This document shows, in pieces, positions 1 to 9,001 of a stretch of 60,177 nt of DNA. Location: contig NZ_VFSV01000019.1 of assembly GCF_007004065.1 (NCBI RefSeq), positions 984 through 61,160 of the forward strand. The letters are read 5' to 3'. The position numbers and the translations under genes are program-made. Source of the stretch: Palleronia caenipelagi (lineage in GTDB: Bacteria; Pseudomonadota; Alphaproteobacteria; Rhodobacterales; Rhodobacteraceae). Below the pieces are notes generated by a model. That model made no database searches and was not told the origin of the DNA. It saw only the letters and a program-made list of their open reading frames with translations. Positions within the stretch are counted from its first letter, which is position 1. Every line of letters begins with the position of its first letter.

Positions 1-445
1 CCAAATCCCGTCTGACGAAGAGATCGGTTCCGTGACGGCAGATGGCGCCTACGACACACGCAAGTGCCACGAGGCAATCGCTGCCCGTTGTGCCGCTGCG
101 ATCATCCCGCCCCGCAAGAACGCCAAGCCCTGGAAACCAACGAGCCCCGGAGCCATCGCCCGCAATGAGGCACTGCGCGCGTCCAAATATTTGGGTCGTG
201 CCATCTGGCGACGATGGTCTGGCTACCACCGCCGGAGCCGGGTCGAGAGCAAGATGAACTGCATCAAGCTGCCCGGCCAATCCCTTATGACCCGAGACTT
301 CGACCGCCAGGTCGCCGAGCTGCAAGTTCGTATCGCCGTGCTGAACGCCTACACCGCGCTCGGCGCACCCATTACTGTGGCCGTAGGATAGGTCCGTCCG
401 GGGAAAGGGGAACCGCGCTCAGATCCCGATTTGTGCAACAGCGCC
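1..445 (+). mobile_element. IS5-family insertion sequence, right end (5' part outside window)
   Basis: The window opens inside an IS5-family element. Its transposase reading frame ends at 391, and the sequence at 428-445 (GATTTGTGCAACAGCGCC) resembles the terminal inverted repeat seen on many IS5-group elements. Directly after it, coding sequence of an unrelated IS3-family transposase resumes, so this element appears to have inserted into an older IS3 copy. The left terminus and target duplication are outside the window and could not be checked. Confidence 0.7.
2..391 (+). CDS. IS5-family transposase, C-terminal part (cut by window start)
   Basis: This frame enters from the window edge and encodes about 129 residues of a DDE transposase. 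A catalytic Asp lies in the segment VTADGAYDTRKCH. The C-terminal signature of IS4/IS5 enzymes, Y-(2)-R-(3)-E-(6)-K, is fully present in YHRRSRVESKMNCIK, so the visible part is not obviously decayed. The frame ends at a TAG just before the presumed right inverted repeat. Whether the element is active cannot be judged without its 5' half. Confidence 0.8.
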   Translation, partial: QIPSDEEIGSVTADGAYDTRKCHEAIAARCAAAIIPPRKNAKPWKPTSPGAIARNEALRASKYLGRAIWRRWSGYHRRSRVESKMNCIKLPGQSLMTRDFDRQVAELQVRIAVLNAYTALGAPITVAVG

Positions 446-618
446 CTCGCGAGGCAAAAGTCCTGACCGAGCAATGGCGTGTTCACTGCAACACGGTCAG
501 GCCGCGCAGCGCTCTGGGGTATAGGCCACCTGCGCCGGGAAGCACCGTACCAATGGACCAGAGCCCCACGATGCACCAACAATCAACTTGGACCACTCGA
601 CGGGGGCTGGGCCAGTAG
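446..618 (+). pseudogene. IS3-family transposase (orfB) C-terminal remnant
   Basis: After the IS5 end, the frame reads REAKVLTEQWRVHCNTVRP followed by RSALGYRPPAP, the standard C-terminal end of IS3-family integrase-type transposases (the ...W...YN..RPH..LGY.PP block). Everything upstream of the REAK motif is missing, displaced by the IS5 insertion, so this is a broken gene. Its stop is at 616-618. The expected IS3 right inverted repeat should lie near 600-640, but I could not define it. Confidence 0.75.
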
Positions 619-694
619 AAACTGTGCCTCCCTCCAAATCCAGCGTTAGGTGGGGGCGTTGGGGCAACGCATCGGCGAGTTGTAAGACCTCCCG

Positions 695-1693
695 CTACGC
701 CAATTCCTCCGCCCGGATTGCGCCCGGATACAGGCAAGCCGTCCGGTGGTCTCCGTATCCTGCCTCCGGCACCGTCTGCCCGCACTGGGCCTGCGCCCGG
801 GGGCAACGGGTGCGGAAGACGCAGCCGGAAGGCGGCGCCATGGGGGACGGGAGATCGCCGGTCAGCGGAATGATCTTCTTGGTCCGCTCCACCTCAGGAT
901 CAGCGATGGGCACGGCGGAGAGCAGCGCCTGCGTGTAAGGGTGCTGGGGTGCGGCGTAGAGCTCACGCTTTGGCGCGCGCTCCATCATCCGGCCCAGATA
1001 AAGCACCATCACGTTGTCCGAGATGTGTTTGACCACACTCAGATCGTGGGCGATGAAGATCATCGCCAGCCCCATCTCGCTTTGAAGTTCCATCAGAAGG
1101 TCCACCACCTGCGCCTGAATCGATACGTCGAGGGCGGAGACGGGCTCGTCGCAAATCAGCAGCTTCGGCTCCACAACCAGCGCGCGGGCGATGCCGATCC
1201 GTTGGCACTGACCGCCGGAAAACTCGTGCGGATACCGGTTAATCATCTGCGGCAGAAGACCCACCCGCTCCATCATCGCCGCAACGCGGGCCGCGCGATC
1301 TTTCGCAGAAAGATCGGGGCGGTGGGTTTTCAGCGGCTCAGCAATGATCTGTCCCAGCGTCATGCGCGGGTTCAGGGACGCAAGCGGATCCTGAAACACC
1401 ATCTGGATCTCGGAGCGGTAGCGTTTCATCTCCGCCGCCGAAATCGCCAGCAAGTCTTTCTCACCCCGCCACATGACCTGCCCGGTGGCCGGCACCATAC
1501 GGATCAAACCGCGCGCGAGGGTCGATTTGCCACAGCCCGATTCGCCCACGATTCCGAGGGTCTCCCCGGGCTCCAGATCGAAGCTCACGCCATTCACAGC
1601 ATGGAGCAGTCGCGGTTTGGTCCAGGGCATATCCCCCGCTCGGGTGATGCCGAAGGTCACATGAAGGTCACGGACAGACAGAAGCGGGCTCAT
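695..1693 (-). CDS. oppF: Oligopeptide ABC transporter ATP-binding protein OppF
   Basis: Cytoplasmic ATPase that, paired with OppD, powers peptide import. The 332-residue protein has Walker A GESGCGKST at residues 50-58, the ABC signature FSGGQ, Walker B LLICDEP, and the C-terminal oligopeptide/dipeptide transporter extension with the Cys-containing segment FRTRCPRAQAQC. Length is typical. Its ATG at 1693 overlaps the oppD stop (ATGA), so translation is probably coupled. It is the last gene of the oppA-oppB-oppC-oppD-oppF operon; downstream lie only IS remnants. The family (Opp/Dpp) is secure, but substrate specificity is not visible in the ATPase. Confidence 0.93.
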   Translation of the reverse strand: MSPLLSVRDLHVTFGITRAGDMPWTKPRLLHAVNGVSFDLEPGETLGIVGESGCGKSTLARGLIRMVPATGQVMWRGEKDLLAISAAEMKRYRSEIQMVFQDPLASLNPRMTLGQIIAEPLKTHRPDLSAKDRAARVAAMMERVGLLPQMINRYPHEFSGGQCQRIGIARALVVEPKLLICDEPVSALDVSIQAQVVDLLMELQSEMGLAMIFIAHDLSVVKHISDNVMVLYLGRMMERAPKRELYAAPQHPYTQALLSAVPIADPEVERTKKIIPLTGDLPSPMAPPSGCVFRTRCPRAQAQCGQTVPEAGYGDHRTACLYPGAIRAEELA

Positions 1694-2658
1694 GCGGCGA
1701 CCCTCCCCGGTTCCACATGGCAGGCGCGCGCCCGTCCGGGGGCAAAGGGCTCGAGAGGCGGCATGGTCGCGCAGGCCTCGCTGGCGTAGGCGCAGCGTGG
1801 CCGGAACGGACAGCCCTTGGGCGGGTTCGCCATGTTGGGCGGCGCGCCGGGGATGGCCTTCATGGTCACCTCCTCCTCGTCAAGTCGGGGCACGGCTGCC
1901 AGCAGACCGCGCGTGTAGGGATGGGCGGGCTCGGCAAAGAGTGGCACCGTGGGCCCCTCCTCCATCACCTGCCCGCCATACATGACCAGCACGCGCTCGC
2001 AGAATCCCGCGACCACGCCGAGGTCATGGGTGATCAGGATCGTAGCCATGCCGAACTCCTGTTGCAGATCCCGCAGCAGGTCCATGATTTGCGCCTGAAC
2101 GGTCACATCGAGCGCCGTGGTGGGCTCGTCCGCGATCAGCAGATCGGGCTGGCACAGGAGCGACATGGCAATCATCACCCGCTGCCGCATCCCGCCCGAA
2201 AACTCGTGGGGATAGAGGCGGACACGTTCCTTTGCCGACGGAATCCGCACCGCGTCGAGCATCCGCACCGACTCGGCCACCGCCTCGCGCTTCGACAGGC
2301 CCTTATGCAGGGTCAGCACCTCGGCCATTTGGTCGGAGATCCGCATATACGGGTTGAGCGACGTCATCGGATCCTGAAAGATCATCGCGATCTTCTCGGC
2401 CCGGAGGCGGTTCAGGGCGTCCGTCGGAGCACCGAGGATCTCCTGTCCGTCGAATGTCACCGAGCCGCTGGTCCGCCCGTTTCGCGCGAGCAGGCCCAGA
2501 ATCGCAAAGGCGGTCTGGCTCTTGCCGGAACCGCTCTCGCCCACGATGCCCAGCGTCTCGCCCCGCTTGACCGACAGGGACAGCCCGCTCACGGCGTGCA
2601 CGGGACCATCGTCGGTGTCGAAGGTGACGGAAAGATTGTTGATATCGAGCAGTGCCAT
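1690..2658 (-). CDS. oppD: Oligopeptide ABC transporter ATP-binding protein OppD
   Basis: Second ATPase subunit of the peptide importer, 322 residues from the ATG at 2658. Walker A (GESGSGKSQ), the signature FSGGMRQRV, Walker [13 protein letters not shown] and the C-terminal oligopeptide extension ([10 protein letters not shown]) are all present. I chose 2658 because AAGGA sits just upstream and [11 protein letters not shown] begins like the family; an upstream in-frame ATG at 2697 would overlap oppC. The start follows the oppC stop directly and the stop overlaps the oppF start, so the ATPase genes are tightly coupled. Confidence 0.93.
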   Translation of the reverse strand: MALLDINNLSVTFDTDDGPVHAVSGLSLSVKRGETLGIVGESGSGKSQTAFAILGLLARNGRTSGSVTFDGQEILGAPTDALNRLRAEKIAMIFQDPMTSLNPYMRISDQMAEVLTLHKGLSKREAVAESVRMLDAVRIPSAKERVRLYPHEFSGGMRQRVMIAMSLLCQPDLLIADEPTTALDVTVQAQIMDLLRDLQQEFGMATILITHDLGVVAGFCERVLVMYGGQVMEEGPTVPLFAEPAHPYTRGLLAAVPRLDEEEVTMKAIPGAPPNMANPPKGCPFRPRCAYASEACATMPPLEPFAPGRARACHVEPGRVAA

Positions 2659-2659
2659 A

Positions 2660-3571
2660 TCAGCGGTCCTTCGGATCAAGGGCATCGCGCAGGCCATCGC
2701 CCACGAAGAAAAAGCCGAACAGGGTCAGGATGAAGAACAGGAGCGGAAAGGCGAGCTGCCATGTGGTCCCGTAATTCAGCGTATCCGCCCCTTCGGAAAT
2801 CAGCGCGCCGAGGGAGGTCAGTGGCTCCTGCACCCCGAGCCCGAGGAAAGAGATAAAGCTCTCCGTCAGGATCATCAGCGGCACCAAGAGCGTGGCATAG
2901 ACCGCGATTACCCCCAAGAGGTTCGGAATGATGTGACGGGCGATGATCACCGGCGCCGGCACACCCGTGGCGCGGGCCGCCTCGACAAATTCCCGCCCCT
3001 TCAGAGACAGCGTCTGGCCGCGCACGATCCGCGACATATCCATCCAGGAAATCATGCCCACGCCCACGAACAGCATCCCGATGGAGCGGCCATACATCAC
3101 GAGCAGCAAAATCAGGATGAACATGTAGGGCACCGCCATAAAGATATCGACGAAGCGCATCATCAGCGTGTCGACACGTCCGCCCACATAGCCCGCCGTC
3201 GCACCGTAAGTGGTGCCGACGATCACGGCGATCAGCGCACCGATGATGCCGACAGCGAGACTGATCTGCGTCCCCTGCACCGTCCGCGCATAGAGGTCGC
3301 GCCCCAGATCGTCGGTGCCGAAATAGTGGCCGTTCGACAAAGTCGGCCCGCCCAGCTCAGCCACCTGCCCCATCACCATGAAGTCCAGCTCTTCGTTGGA
3401 CCATTGGGCGAGAACGTTGCCGAACAGGGCAAAAGCGGTGACGAAGACGAGAATGGCCAAACCCAGCATGGCGGCCTTGTTTCGAAAGAAGCGGCGCCGG
3501 GCATCGGCCCAGGGGGAGCGCCCTTTCTGCGGCACGGCCGCGGCGGCGGTGTCGTCGGAGATCAGGCTCAT
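2660..3571 (-). CDS. oppC: Oligopeptide ABC transporter permease OppC
   Basis: Inner-membrane permease of the binding-protein-dependent type, about 303 residues. It has the N-terminal cytoplasmic segment and first helix (NKAAMLGLAILVFVTAFALF), then the BPD_transp_1 domain with the EAA-type loop EAARATGVPAPVIIARHI that contacts the ATPases, and several further helices. The ATG at 3571 comes right after the oppB stop (3573-3575), so I prefer it over the in-frame upstream codon at 3604, which would lie inside oppB. It forms the translocation pore with OppB. Confidence 0.92.
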   Translation of the reverse strand: MSLISDDTAAAAVPQKGRSPWADARRRFFRNKAAMLGLAILVFVTAFALFGNVLAQWSNEELDFMVMGQVAELGGPTLSNGHYFGTDDLGRDLYARTVQGTQISLAVGIIGALIAVIVGTTYGATAGYVGGRVDTLMMRFVDIFMAVPYMFILILLLVMYGRSIGMLFVGVGMISWMDMSRIVRGQTLSLKGREFVEAARATGVPAPVIIARHIIPNLLGVIAVYATLLVPLMILTESFISFLGLGVQEPLTSLGALISEGADTLNYGTTWQLAFPLLFFILTLFGFFFVGDGLRDALDPKDR

Positions 3572-3572
3572 G

Positions 3573-4490
3573 TCAGTACCGGATTTTCGGGTCGATCCAC
3601 GCATAGGCCAGATCGACGATAAGGTTGAACAGGATGGTCAGCGCCCCCAGGAGGATCGTCACCCCCATCATCACCGCGTAATCGCGGTTCAGGGCCGCAT
3701 CCACGAAGGCTTTGCCGATGCCACCGGTGGAGAAATACACGTCCACGACCACGGAGCCGGTGATCATCGCCACGAAAGCCGGGCCGAGATAGGAGATGAC
3801 CGGCAGCATAGCGGGCTTCAACGCATGACGCAGGATAATGCGGCGCTCGGGCAGCCCTTTGGCGCGGGCGGTGCGGATATGGTTCATCGTCAGCACTTCG
3901 AGCATGGACGAGCGCGTAATTCGCGCAATGGAGGCCATGAAAGAGGTCGAGAGCGCAATAACGGGCAGGATCCAGTATTCCGGCCCTTGCCACCCGCCGC
4001 CGGGCAGCCAGCCGAGCCAAAGGGTGAAGACCAGCACGAGGATCGGCGCCATCACGAAATTCGGCAGCACCTGTGCTCCGATAGCGATGCCCACGGCGAA
4101 ATAGTCGATCCAGGTGTTCTGGCGGATCGCCGCGACCACGCCGAGGGTCACACCAACGGTCACGGCCACGAGGAAGGACAGGATCCCGTAGGTCAGGGTG
4201 ATCGGAAAGCCCTGCGCGATGATTTCGTTCACCGTCCGGTCTTTGTAGACGAAGGACGGGCCAAAATCGAACTCGGTGACGATGGAGGTCACATAAGTGG
4301 TGATCTGACGCCAGAGCGGCTCATCGAGCCCGTATTTCGCGTTGAGATTGGCGAGCACTTCGGGCGGGATTTCACGCTCTTGGGTGAATGGTCCGCCGGG
4401 GGCTGCATGCATCAGCACGAAGGACAGGATGATCAGCAAAAGCAATGTGGGAATTGCGACCGCCAAACGTTTGATGACAAAAGAAATCAA
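3573..4490 (-). CDS. oppB: Oligopeptide ABC transporter permease OppB
   Basis: Inner-membrane permease, 305 residues, six predicted helices. It starts MISFVIKRLAVAIPTLLLL, typical of OppB/DppB, and carries the EAA-like loop RTARAKGLPERRIILRHAL. The start codon is TTG (complement of 4488-4490), unusual but placed as expected for the family and preceded by an AAAGAG-like ribosome site. It is separated from oppA by about 100 bp that contain a terminator-like hairpin, so oppBCDF are probably expressed below oppA. Confidence 0.92.
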   Translation of the reverse strand: MISFVIKRLAVAIPTLLLLIILSFVLMHAAPGGPFTQEREIPPEVLANLNAKYGLDEPLWRQITTYVTSIVTEFDFGPSFVYKDRTVNEIIAQGFPITLTYGILSFLVAVTVGVTLGVVAAIRQNTWIDYFAVGIAIGAQVLPNFVMAPILVLVFTLWLGWLPGGGWQGPEYWILPVIALSTSFMASIARITRSSMLEVLTMNHIRTARAKGLPERRIILRHALKPAMLPVISYLGPAFVAMITGSVVVDVYFSTGGIGKAFVDAALNRDYAVMMGVTILLGALTILFNLIVDLAYAWIDPKIRY

Positions 4491-4541
4491 GCTGCGCTCT
4501 TTCGGATCAGGGCAGCGAAGTCCGGAACCCGGATCTCGCCA

Positions 4542-4584
4542 CGATTTTTCGCAGAAAAATCGGCCCGGAGATCCACCGGGCCGA
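4542..4584 (-). terminator. Intra-operon terminator/attenuator between oppA and oppB
   Basis: On the minus strand, just after the oppA stop, an 8-bp GC stem (CGGCCCGG/CCGGGCCG, 4561-4583, 7-nt loop) is followed by ATTTTT, the form of an intrinsic terminator. Immediately downstream lies a second perfect hairpin, CGATTTTTC-GCA-GAAAAATCG (4542-4562), sharing bases with the first. Partial termination here would give excess binding protein over membrane subunits, a common arrangement in ABC operons. The role is inferred from structure and position. Confidence 0.7.
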
Positions 4585-4592
4585 TCGGATGA

Positions 4593-6206
4593 TCACTCGG
4601 CGACGCGGTACATGTCCTTGCCGTACCAGTTTTTACCGAGGTTCTCATAGGGCCAGCCCTTGATCGCCGGGTTCAGCATGAAGGCCAGCGAGTAGTGGTA
4701 GATCGGTGCAATCGGCATCTCGTCGGCGAGGATACGCGACGCGTCCTGATAATGAGGCAGAGGATCATCTGCGGTCTTGGCCGCTTGCACCGCCGCGTCA
4801 TAGGCCTCGTTCAGGAACTTGCCGTTGTTGTGGCCGGAGTAGGACGCGAACAGATCGAGATAGGTTGACGGCTCGTTGTAGTCACCGCACCAGGCATAGC
4901 GGGCCAAATCGAAATCCTGGTTTCGCAGGCGCTCCAGATGCACCTTCCATTCGTAGTTATCGAGGATCAGGTTAATCCCCAGCGGCTTCAGCATCTGGCT
5001 GGCGGCGATGGCGATCTTCTTGTGGTTCTCATCCGTGTTGTACTGGAGCTTCAGCTCGATGGGGTTGTCGGGGCCGTATCCTGCCTCGTTCAACAGCTCC
5101 ATGGCTTTCTGCATCCGGGAGGCCTGATCCCACTCGGCGTATTCGATCTCCGGGCGTTCCCAACCCGCCGTGGCCCAATGGGTCCAGTTATAGGAGGCCT
5201 TCTGACCGCCCTGCAGCACCCGGTCCACGATGATGTCGCGGTCGATACCGTAGGAGATTGCCTTGCGCACATTGGGGTCCTTCAGCGCCTCAGGCCCTTT
5301 GTCGCTGAGGTTCATCATGTAAATGTAGGAGCAGTTGCGCGGAACTGATTTCGCCTGCTCGGGAAACTCGGCCGCGAGGCGCGGATACTGGCCTGCGGGC
5401 ATCTCCACATAGTCCAGCTCACCGGCCTGATAGCGCGTCAGGCCCTGATTGACGTTGTTCACCACCTGCGCGGTGATCTCGGTCAGAACGGTGTTCTCGG
5501 CATCCCAGTAGCTGTCGCTCTTGTTCATCACCAGACGCTCTCCCACGGCGCGGTCGGTCAGGACATAGGCCCCGTTGCCCACCATGTTCTCCGGCCGGGT
5601 CCACTGATCGCCATGGGCTTCGACCGCCCCCTGATGGACCGGAAAGGTCGACGCGTGGACCAGCATCTGCGGGAAATAGGGCAGCGGGGTCTCGATGGTG
5701 ACTTCGAGGGTCGTGTCATCGACCGCACGCACGCCAAGGTCAGACGGCTCCATATCGCCCGCGATCACGGCCTTGGAATTCTTGACCTGCATCAGCTCCA
5801 TGTACCACGCATATTCCGACGCGGTTGCAGGGTCCGCCAGACGGCGCCACGAATAGACGAAATCACCGGCCTTGACCGGATCACCGTTTGACCATTTGGC
5901 ATTGTCGCGGAGCTTGAAGGTGTAGGTCAGTTTATCGTCAGAGAGGCTGTGCTCCAGCGCGACCCCGGGCACCAGATTGCCCTTGGCATCCTCGTTGTAG
6001 AGCCCCTCGAAAAGGTTCCGCAGCACGTCCGAGCCGTCGGTCGTCGTGTTAATCTGCGGATCGAGAGACGGGATCCCATCGAGCACCCAATAGGTGAAGG
6101 TCTGGTTTTCGGCCAGCTTGGTTCCCTCGGGCACATCGGCGGCCATAGACGGCATCGCGACGCTCAGCGCCAGAGCCGACGCGGCGAGGGTACGTAGAAT
6201 GATCAT
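4593..6206 (-). CDS. oppA: Periplasmic oligopeptide-binding protein OppA
   Basis: Substrate-binding protein of the SBP_bac_5 family, 537 residues. A Sec signal peptide is clear (MIILRTLAASALALSVAMPSMAA, cleavage after the AxA at about residue 23). It follows the enterobacterial OppA plan: ...SLDPQINTTTDG... near the N-terminus, RNLFEGLY, WSNGDPVKAGDFVYSW, and two Cys (in RNCSYIYM and YAWCGDYNE) at places equivalent to the E. coli OppA disulfide. A good ribosome site (AAGGGAGATATTTC) precedes the ATG. It is first gene of the opp operon and probably binds oligopeptides; murein peptides remain possible. Confidence 0.92.
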   Translation of the reverse strand: MIILRTLAASALALSVAMPSMAADVPEGTKLAENQTFTYWVLDGIPSLDPQINTTTDGSDVLRNLFEGLYNEDAKGNLVPGVALEHSLSDDKLTYTFKLRDNAKWSNGDPVKAGDFVYSWRRLADPATASEYAWYMELMQVKNSKAVIAGDMEPSDLGVRAVDDTTLEVTIETPLPYFPQMLVHASTFPVHQGAVEAHGDQWTRPENMVGNGAYVLTDRAVGERLVMNKSDSYWDAENTVLTEITAQVVNNVNQGLTRYQAGELDYVEMPAGQYPRLAAEFPEQAKSVPRNCSYIYMMNLSDKGPEALKDPNVRKAISYGIDRDIIVDRVLQGGQKASYNWTHWATAGWERPEIEYAEWDQASRMQKAMELLNEAGYGPDNPIELKLQYNTDENHKKIAIAASQMLKPLGINLILDNYEWKVHLERLRNQDFDLARYAWCGDYNEPSTYLDLFASYSGHNNGKFLNEAYDAAVQAAKTADDPLPHYQDASRILADEMPIAPIYHYSLAFMLNPAIKGWPYENLGKNWYGKDMYRVAE

Positions 6207-6457
6207 GAAATATCTCCCTTATTGGTGGGTCGGATGCCGCGTTTCGCGGGACACACGCCTAAATTGAGAGATATTTGTTAGCGCATGGCAAGGCCTAACT
6301 GAAATGACCTCGCGGCGTTTTCCGAACTGATCCCCAACTCGGCGATTTGCGTAAGTTTTCAAACGATGTGTGCGCTATCATTTTTCGCATCCTTGTCTCT
6401 GGAAACCCGCTGCCCGACCGACTATGGTCCGCGCGAACCGAATTTCAGGAGTGACAC
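6207..6457 (+). promoter_or_regulatory. Divergent control region between oppA and tal
   Basis: These 251 bp separate the divergent oppA and transaldolase genes and must hold both promoters. AT-rich sequence around 6260-6285 and 6350-6385 is the likely core. A half-site TGTTAGCGC at 6276-6284 equals the conserved half of the LacI-type operator candidates upstream of zwf and edd, but its partner half is off-register (ATGGCA), so I do not call it an operator. No clear sigma-70 pair could be fixed. Confidence 0.4.
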
Positions 6458-7390
6458 ATGGCCAGCAAACTGGACCAATTGCGTGAGATGACCGTCGTCG
6501 TGGCGGATACCGGCGACGTTGAAGCGGTGCGCAAGCTGCAACCGCAGGACTGCACCACCAACCCCTCCATCGTCCTGAAGGCCCTGACCTCCGACTATTT
6601 CAAGGATATCGTTGACGAAGCGATCGGTCAGGGCGGCGACGTGGCCGAGATTGCCCAGCGTCTGACCGTCGCCGTGGGCGCGGAACTGGCAGGCGTGGTG
6701 CCGGGCCGGGTCTCCACCGAGGTCGATGCGCGTCTGTCCTTCGACACCGAGGCCTCCGTGGCAAAGGCCCGCGCGCTGATCGCTGATTACGAGGCCCGCG
6801 GCATCTCCAAGGACCGCATCCTGATCAAGCTTGCCTCCACCTGGGAAGGCATCAAAGCCGCTGAAATCCTCCAGAAAGAGGGCATCGACTGTAATCTGAC
6901 GCTGCTTTTCTGCATGGCTCAGGCCCGCGCCTGCGCCGATGCCGGCGCCTTTCTGATCTCGCCCTTCGTCGGTCGCATTACCGACTGGTACAAAGCGTCC
7001 CAAGGCGTTGCCTCCTACGAAGCGGATGAGGATCCCGGCGTCCAGTCCGTGCGCAGCATCTATGAGCACTACAAGACCAACGGCATCGACACGATCGTCA
7101 TGGGCGCGTCTTTCCGCAACGTGGGCCAGATCGAGGCGCTGGCGGGCTGTGATCGCCTGACCATCGCCCCCGACCTGCTGGAGCAGCTGGCCGCCGATCA
7201 GGGCGATCTGCCGCAAAAACTCACCGCCCCCGCCGCCACCGGCAAAGCCCCGGCAATCACCGAGGCCGAGTTCCGCTGGGAGCTGAACGAAGACGCCATG
7301 GCCACCGAGAAGCTCTCCGACGGCATCCGCAAGTTCAACGCGGACGCGGAAAAGCTGGAGGCCATCATCGCCGAAAAGCTTGGCGCATGA
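6458..7390 (+). CDS. tal: Transaldolase
   Basis: Cytoplasmic transaldolase of the classical TalB type, 310 residues (E. coli TalB 317). It moves a dihydroxyacetone unit between sedoheptulose-7-P and glyceraldehyde-3-P in the non-oxidative pentose phosphate pathway. The Schiff-base lysine lies in ILIKLAST (K124); D17 (VVVADTGD), N35 (CTTNPS) and E88 match TalB catalytic positions. The ribosome site CAGGAGTGACAC is good. Its stop overlaps the mtnA start (ATGA). With the transketolase gene nearby, it completes the sugar-phosphate rearrangement steps. Confidence 0.95.
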   Translation: MASKLDQLREMTVVVADTGDVEAVRKLQPQDCTTNPSIVLKALTSDYFKDIVDEAIGQGGDVAEIAQRLTVAVGAELAGVVPGRVSTEVDARLSFDTEASVAKARALIADYEARGISKDRILIKLASTWEGIKAAEILQKEGIDCNLTLLFCMAQARACADAGAFLISPFVGRITDWYKASQGVASYEADEDPGVQSVRSIYEHYKTNGIDTIVMGASFRNVGQIEALAGCDRLTIAPDLLEQLAADQGDLPQKLTAPAATGKAPAITEAEFRWELNEDAMATEKLSDGIRKFNADAEKLEAIIAEKLGA

Positions 7391-8478
7391 AGATCGGGGG
7401 GAGGCATTACCGCTCGCTCTGGTGGTCCGGAGACAAGGACTGCCTGGAGATCATCGACCAGCGATGGCTCCCCCATGATTTCCGGGTGGCGGAACTGCGC
7501 AGTCTCGACGACTACGCGACCGCCATTACCGAAATGTGGGTCCGCGGCGCGCCGCTGATCGGCGCGACCGCGGCCTATGGCATCGCTGCCGTGATGCGCG
7601 GCGACGCCTCCGACGCAGCCCTGAGCGCGGCCTACGACCGGCTCCACGCCACCCGCCCCACAGCGATCAACCTGCGCTGGGCGCTTGACCGGATTCAGGC
7701 GGCGCTCGTCCCCCTGCCCGTCCCAAACCGCGCCGGGGCTGCGCTGCAACTTGCCCATGAAATCGCCGATGAGGATGTGGAGATCAATCGCCGCATCGGC
7801 GAACACGGCCTCACCCTCATCCGCGAAATCGCCGCCCGCAAGCCCGCAGGGGAGCCGGTCCGGTTGCTGACCCATTGCAACGCAGGCTGGATTGCCACCG
7901 TCGATTGGGGCACCGCCACGTCACCCATGTACCACGCCCATGATGCCGGCATCCCGCTCCATGTCTGGGTGGACGAGACCCGCCCCCGCAATCAGGGCGC
8001 CCTTACTGCCTGGGAGCTCGGCTCCCACGGCGTGCCTAACAGCTACATCACCGACAATGCGGGCGGTCACCTGATGCAGCACGGGCTGGTGGATATGGTT
8101 ATCGTCGGAACAGACCGCACCACCCGCACGGGGGACGTGTGCAACAAGATCGGCACTTATCTCAAAGCCCTCGCCGCCCATGACAACGGGGTGCCCTTCT
8201 ACGTCGCCCTGCCCTCACCGACAATCGACTGGCGCGTATCGGACGGGGTTTCGGAGATCCCCATCGAGATCCGCAATCCCCGCGAAGTGACCCATATTCA
8301 GGGCACCGGCGCCGATGGCATCGCTGAGATCCGCGTCACGCCTGAGGCCAGCGAGGCCCGCAACGACGCCTTCGACGTCACCCCGGCCCGCCTCGTCACC
8401 GGCCTCATCACCGAGCGCGGCATCTGCCCCGCCTCCGAAGCTGGGCTTTCCGGGCTTTTCCCCGATATGGCCGGCTGA
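7387..8478 (+). CDS. mtnA: Methylthioribose-1-phosphate isomerase
   Basis: Enzyme of 363 residues, converting 5-methylthioribose-1-phosphate to methylthioribulose-1-phosphate in methylthioadenosine salvage. It belongs to the eIF2B-related isomerases: RGAP at 53-56, catalytic Cys164 in LLTHCNAG, catalytic Asp243 in [11 protein letters not shown] and NKIGT at 253-257 are all intact. It is translationally coupled to transaldolase (4-nt overlap), an uncommon pairing. No other methionine-salvage gene is visible in the window, so the downstream route (classical salvage or an aldolase shunt) is unknown. Confidence 0.93.
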   Translation: MKIGGRHYRSLWWSGDKDCLEIIDQRWLPHDFRVAELRSLDDYATAITEMWVRGAPLIGATAAYGIAAVMRGDASDAALSAAYDRLHATRPTAINLRWALDRIQAALVPLPVPNRAGAALQLAHEIADEDVEINRRIGEHGLTLIREIAARKPAGEPVRLLTHCNAGWIATVDWGTATSPMYHAHDAGIPLHVWVDETRPRNQGALTAWELGSHGVPNSYITDNAGGHLMQHGLVDMVIVGTDRTTRTGDVCNKIGTYLKALAAHDNGVPFYVALPSPTIDWRVSDGVSEIPIEIRNPREVTHIQGTGADGIAEIRVTPEASEARNDAFDVTPARLVTGLITERGICPASEAGLSGLFPDMAG

Positions 8479-8512
8479 CACATAGCCTTGGGCCACCGGG
8501 GAGAGGCAATAG

Positions 8513-8761
8513 AGCGCGCACTTTGCCTCAAAGCGCACGGCTTCACGAAATGCAGGCAGTGGGGCGTACTACGCCGCACAGGCAAACATCAAAGCGCAAG
8601 ATATTAGTAGCCGATCCGTCCAGCTCACCGCTGAAAACGCTAACGCAAGCTGGTTCTGGTTTGCAAACCCGCCAATCATCCAAGATCGCAACGGGGTCAG
8701 CTACTGCGCTATCGCCATGCCAGAATATCAGGCTGAGGAGGAACCGACGGCGGTAGAGTGA
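8513..8761 (+). pseudogene. Startless fragment of an unrecognised protein
   Basis: Between a TAG at 8510-8512 and a TGA at 8759-8761 a frame of 82 residues reads like real protein (GSGAYYAAQANIKAQDI ... NASWFWFANPPIIQDRNG ... MPEYQAEEEPTAVE), but it has no usable start codon until the last few residues. I take it as the 3' end of a gene whose 5' part was lost. I do not recognise the family. It converges head to head with the immunity-type gene (stop codons adjacent) inside a short accessory patch between mtnA and tkt. Confidence 0.4.
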
Positions 8762-9001
8762 TCAGCCTAGTGGTTTCTTGTCCAAGCGCATTTCAGCATC
8801 GACATCCCCGTTGAGCGCCTTCTGGACCGCTTGCTCCCACTCATCCCAATAGGCAGGGTCCATCGGATTTCCATCGCTCATAAGGCACAATCCACTGAGC
8901 ATAGAACCGATCTCATCGGACTGCGTGCGCGAATAATAGTCCTCTAAGAAGGAGAACATCGCCAAATACGCCTCTCGCGATGACAGAGGTTTATTTTGCA
9001 T
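8762..9001 (-). CDS. Small acidic protein, probable immunity protein of a polymorphic-toxin pair
   Basis: A 79-residue acidic protein beginning MQNKPLSSREAYLAMFSF, with the segments YYSRTQSDEIGSML and PMDPAYWDEWEQAV. The pattern (AYLAMF.FLE.YY.RT.SD.IG..L..., ending in DPA.W..W..AV) resembles, from memory, small immunity proteins found beside CdiA/Rhs-type toxins; I cannot run the search. Its ATG overlaps the stop of an upstream frame (TGATG) that looks like a decayed toxin C-terminus. Translational coupling to that frame supports a toxin-immunity origin. The gene itself is intact. Confidence 0.55.
   Translation of the reverse strand: MQNKPLSSREAYLAMFSFLEDYYSRTQSDEIGSMLSGLCLMSDGNPMDPAYWDEWEQAVQKALNGDVDAEMRLDKKPLG

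Noticed and set aside
6276-6290. Third LacI-type operator (TGTTAGCGC ATGGCA) in the oppA-tal region
   Set aside because: Only one half matches; the second half is out of register, so I mention it only as a half-site.
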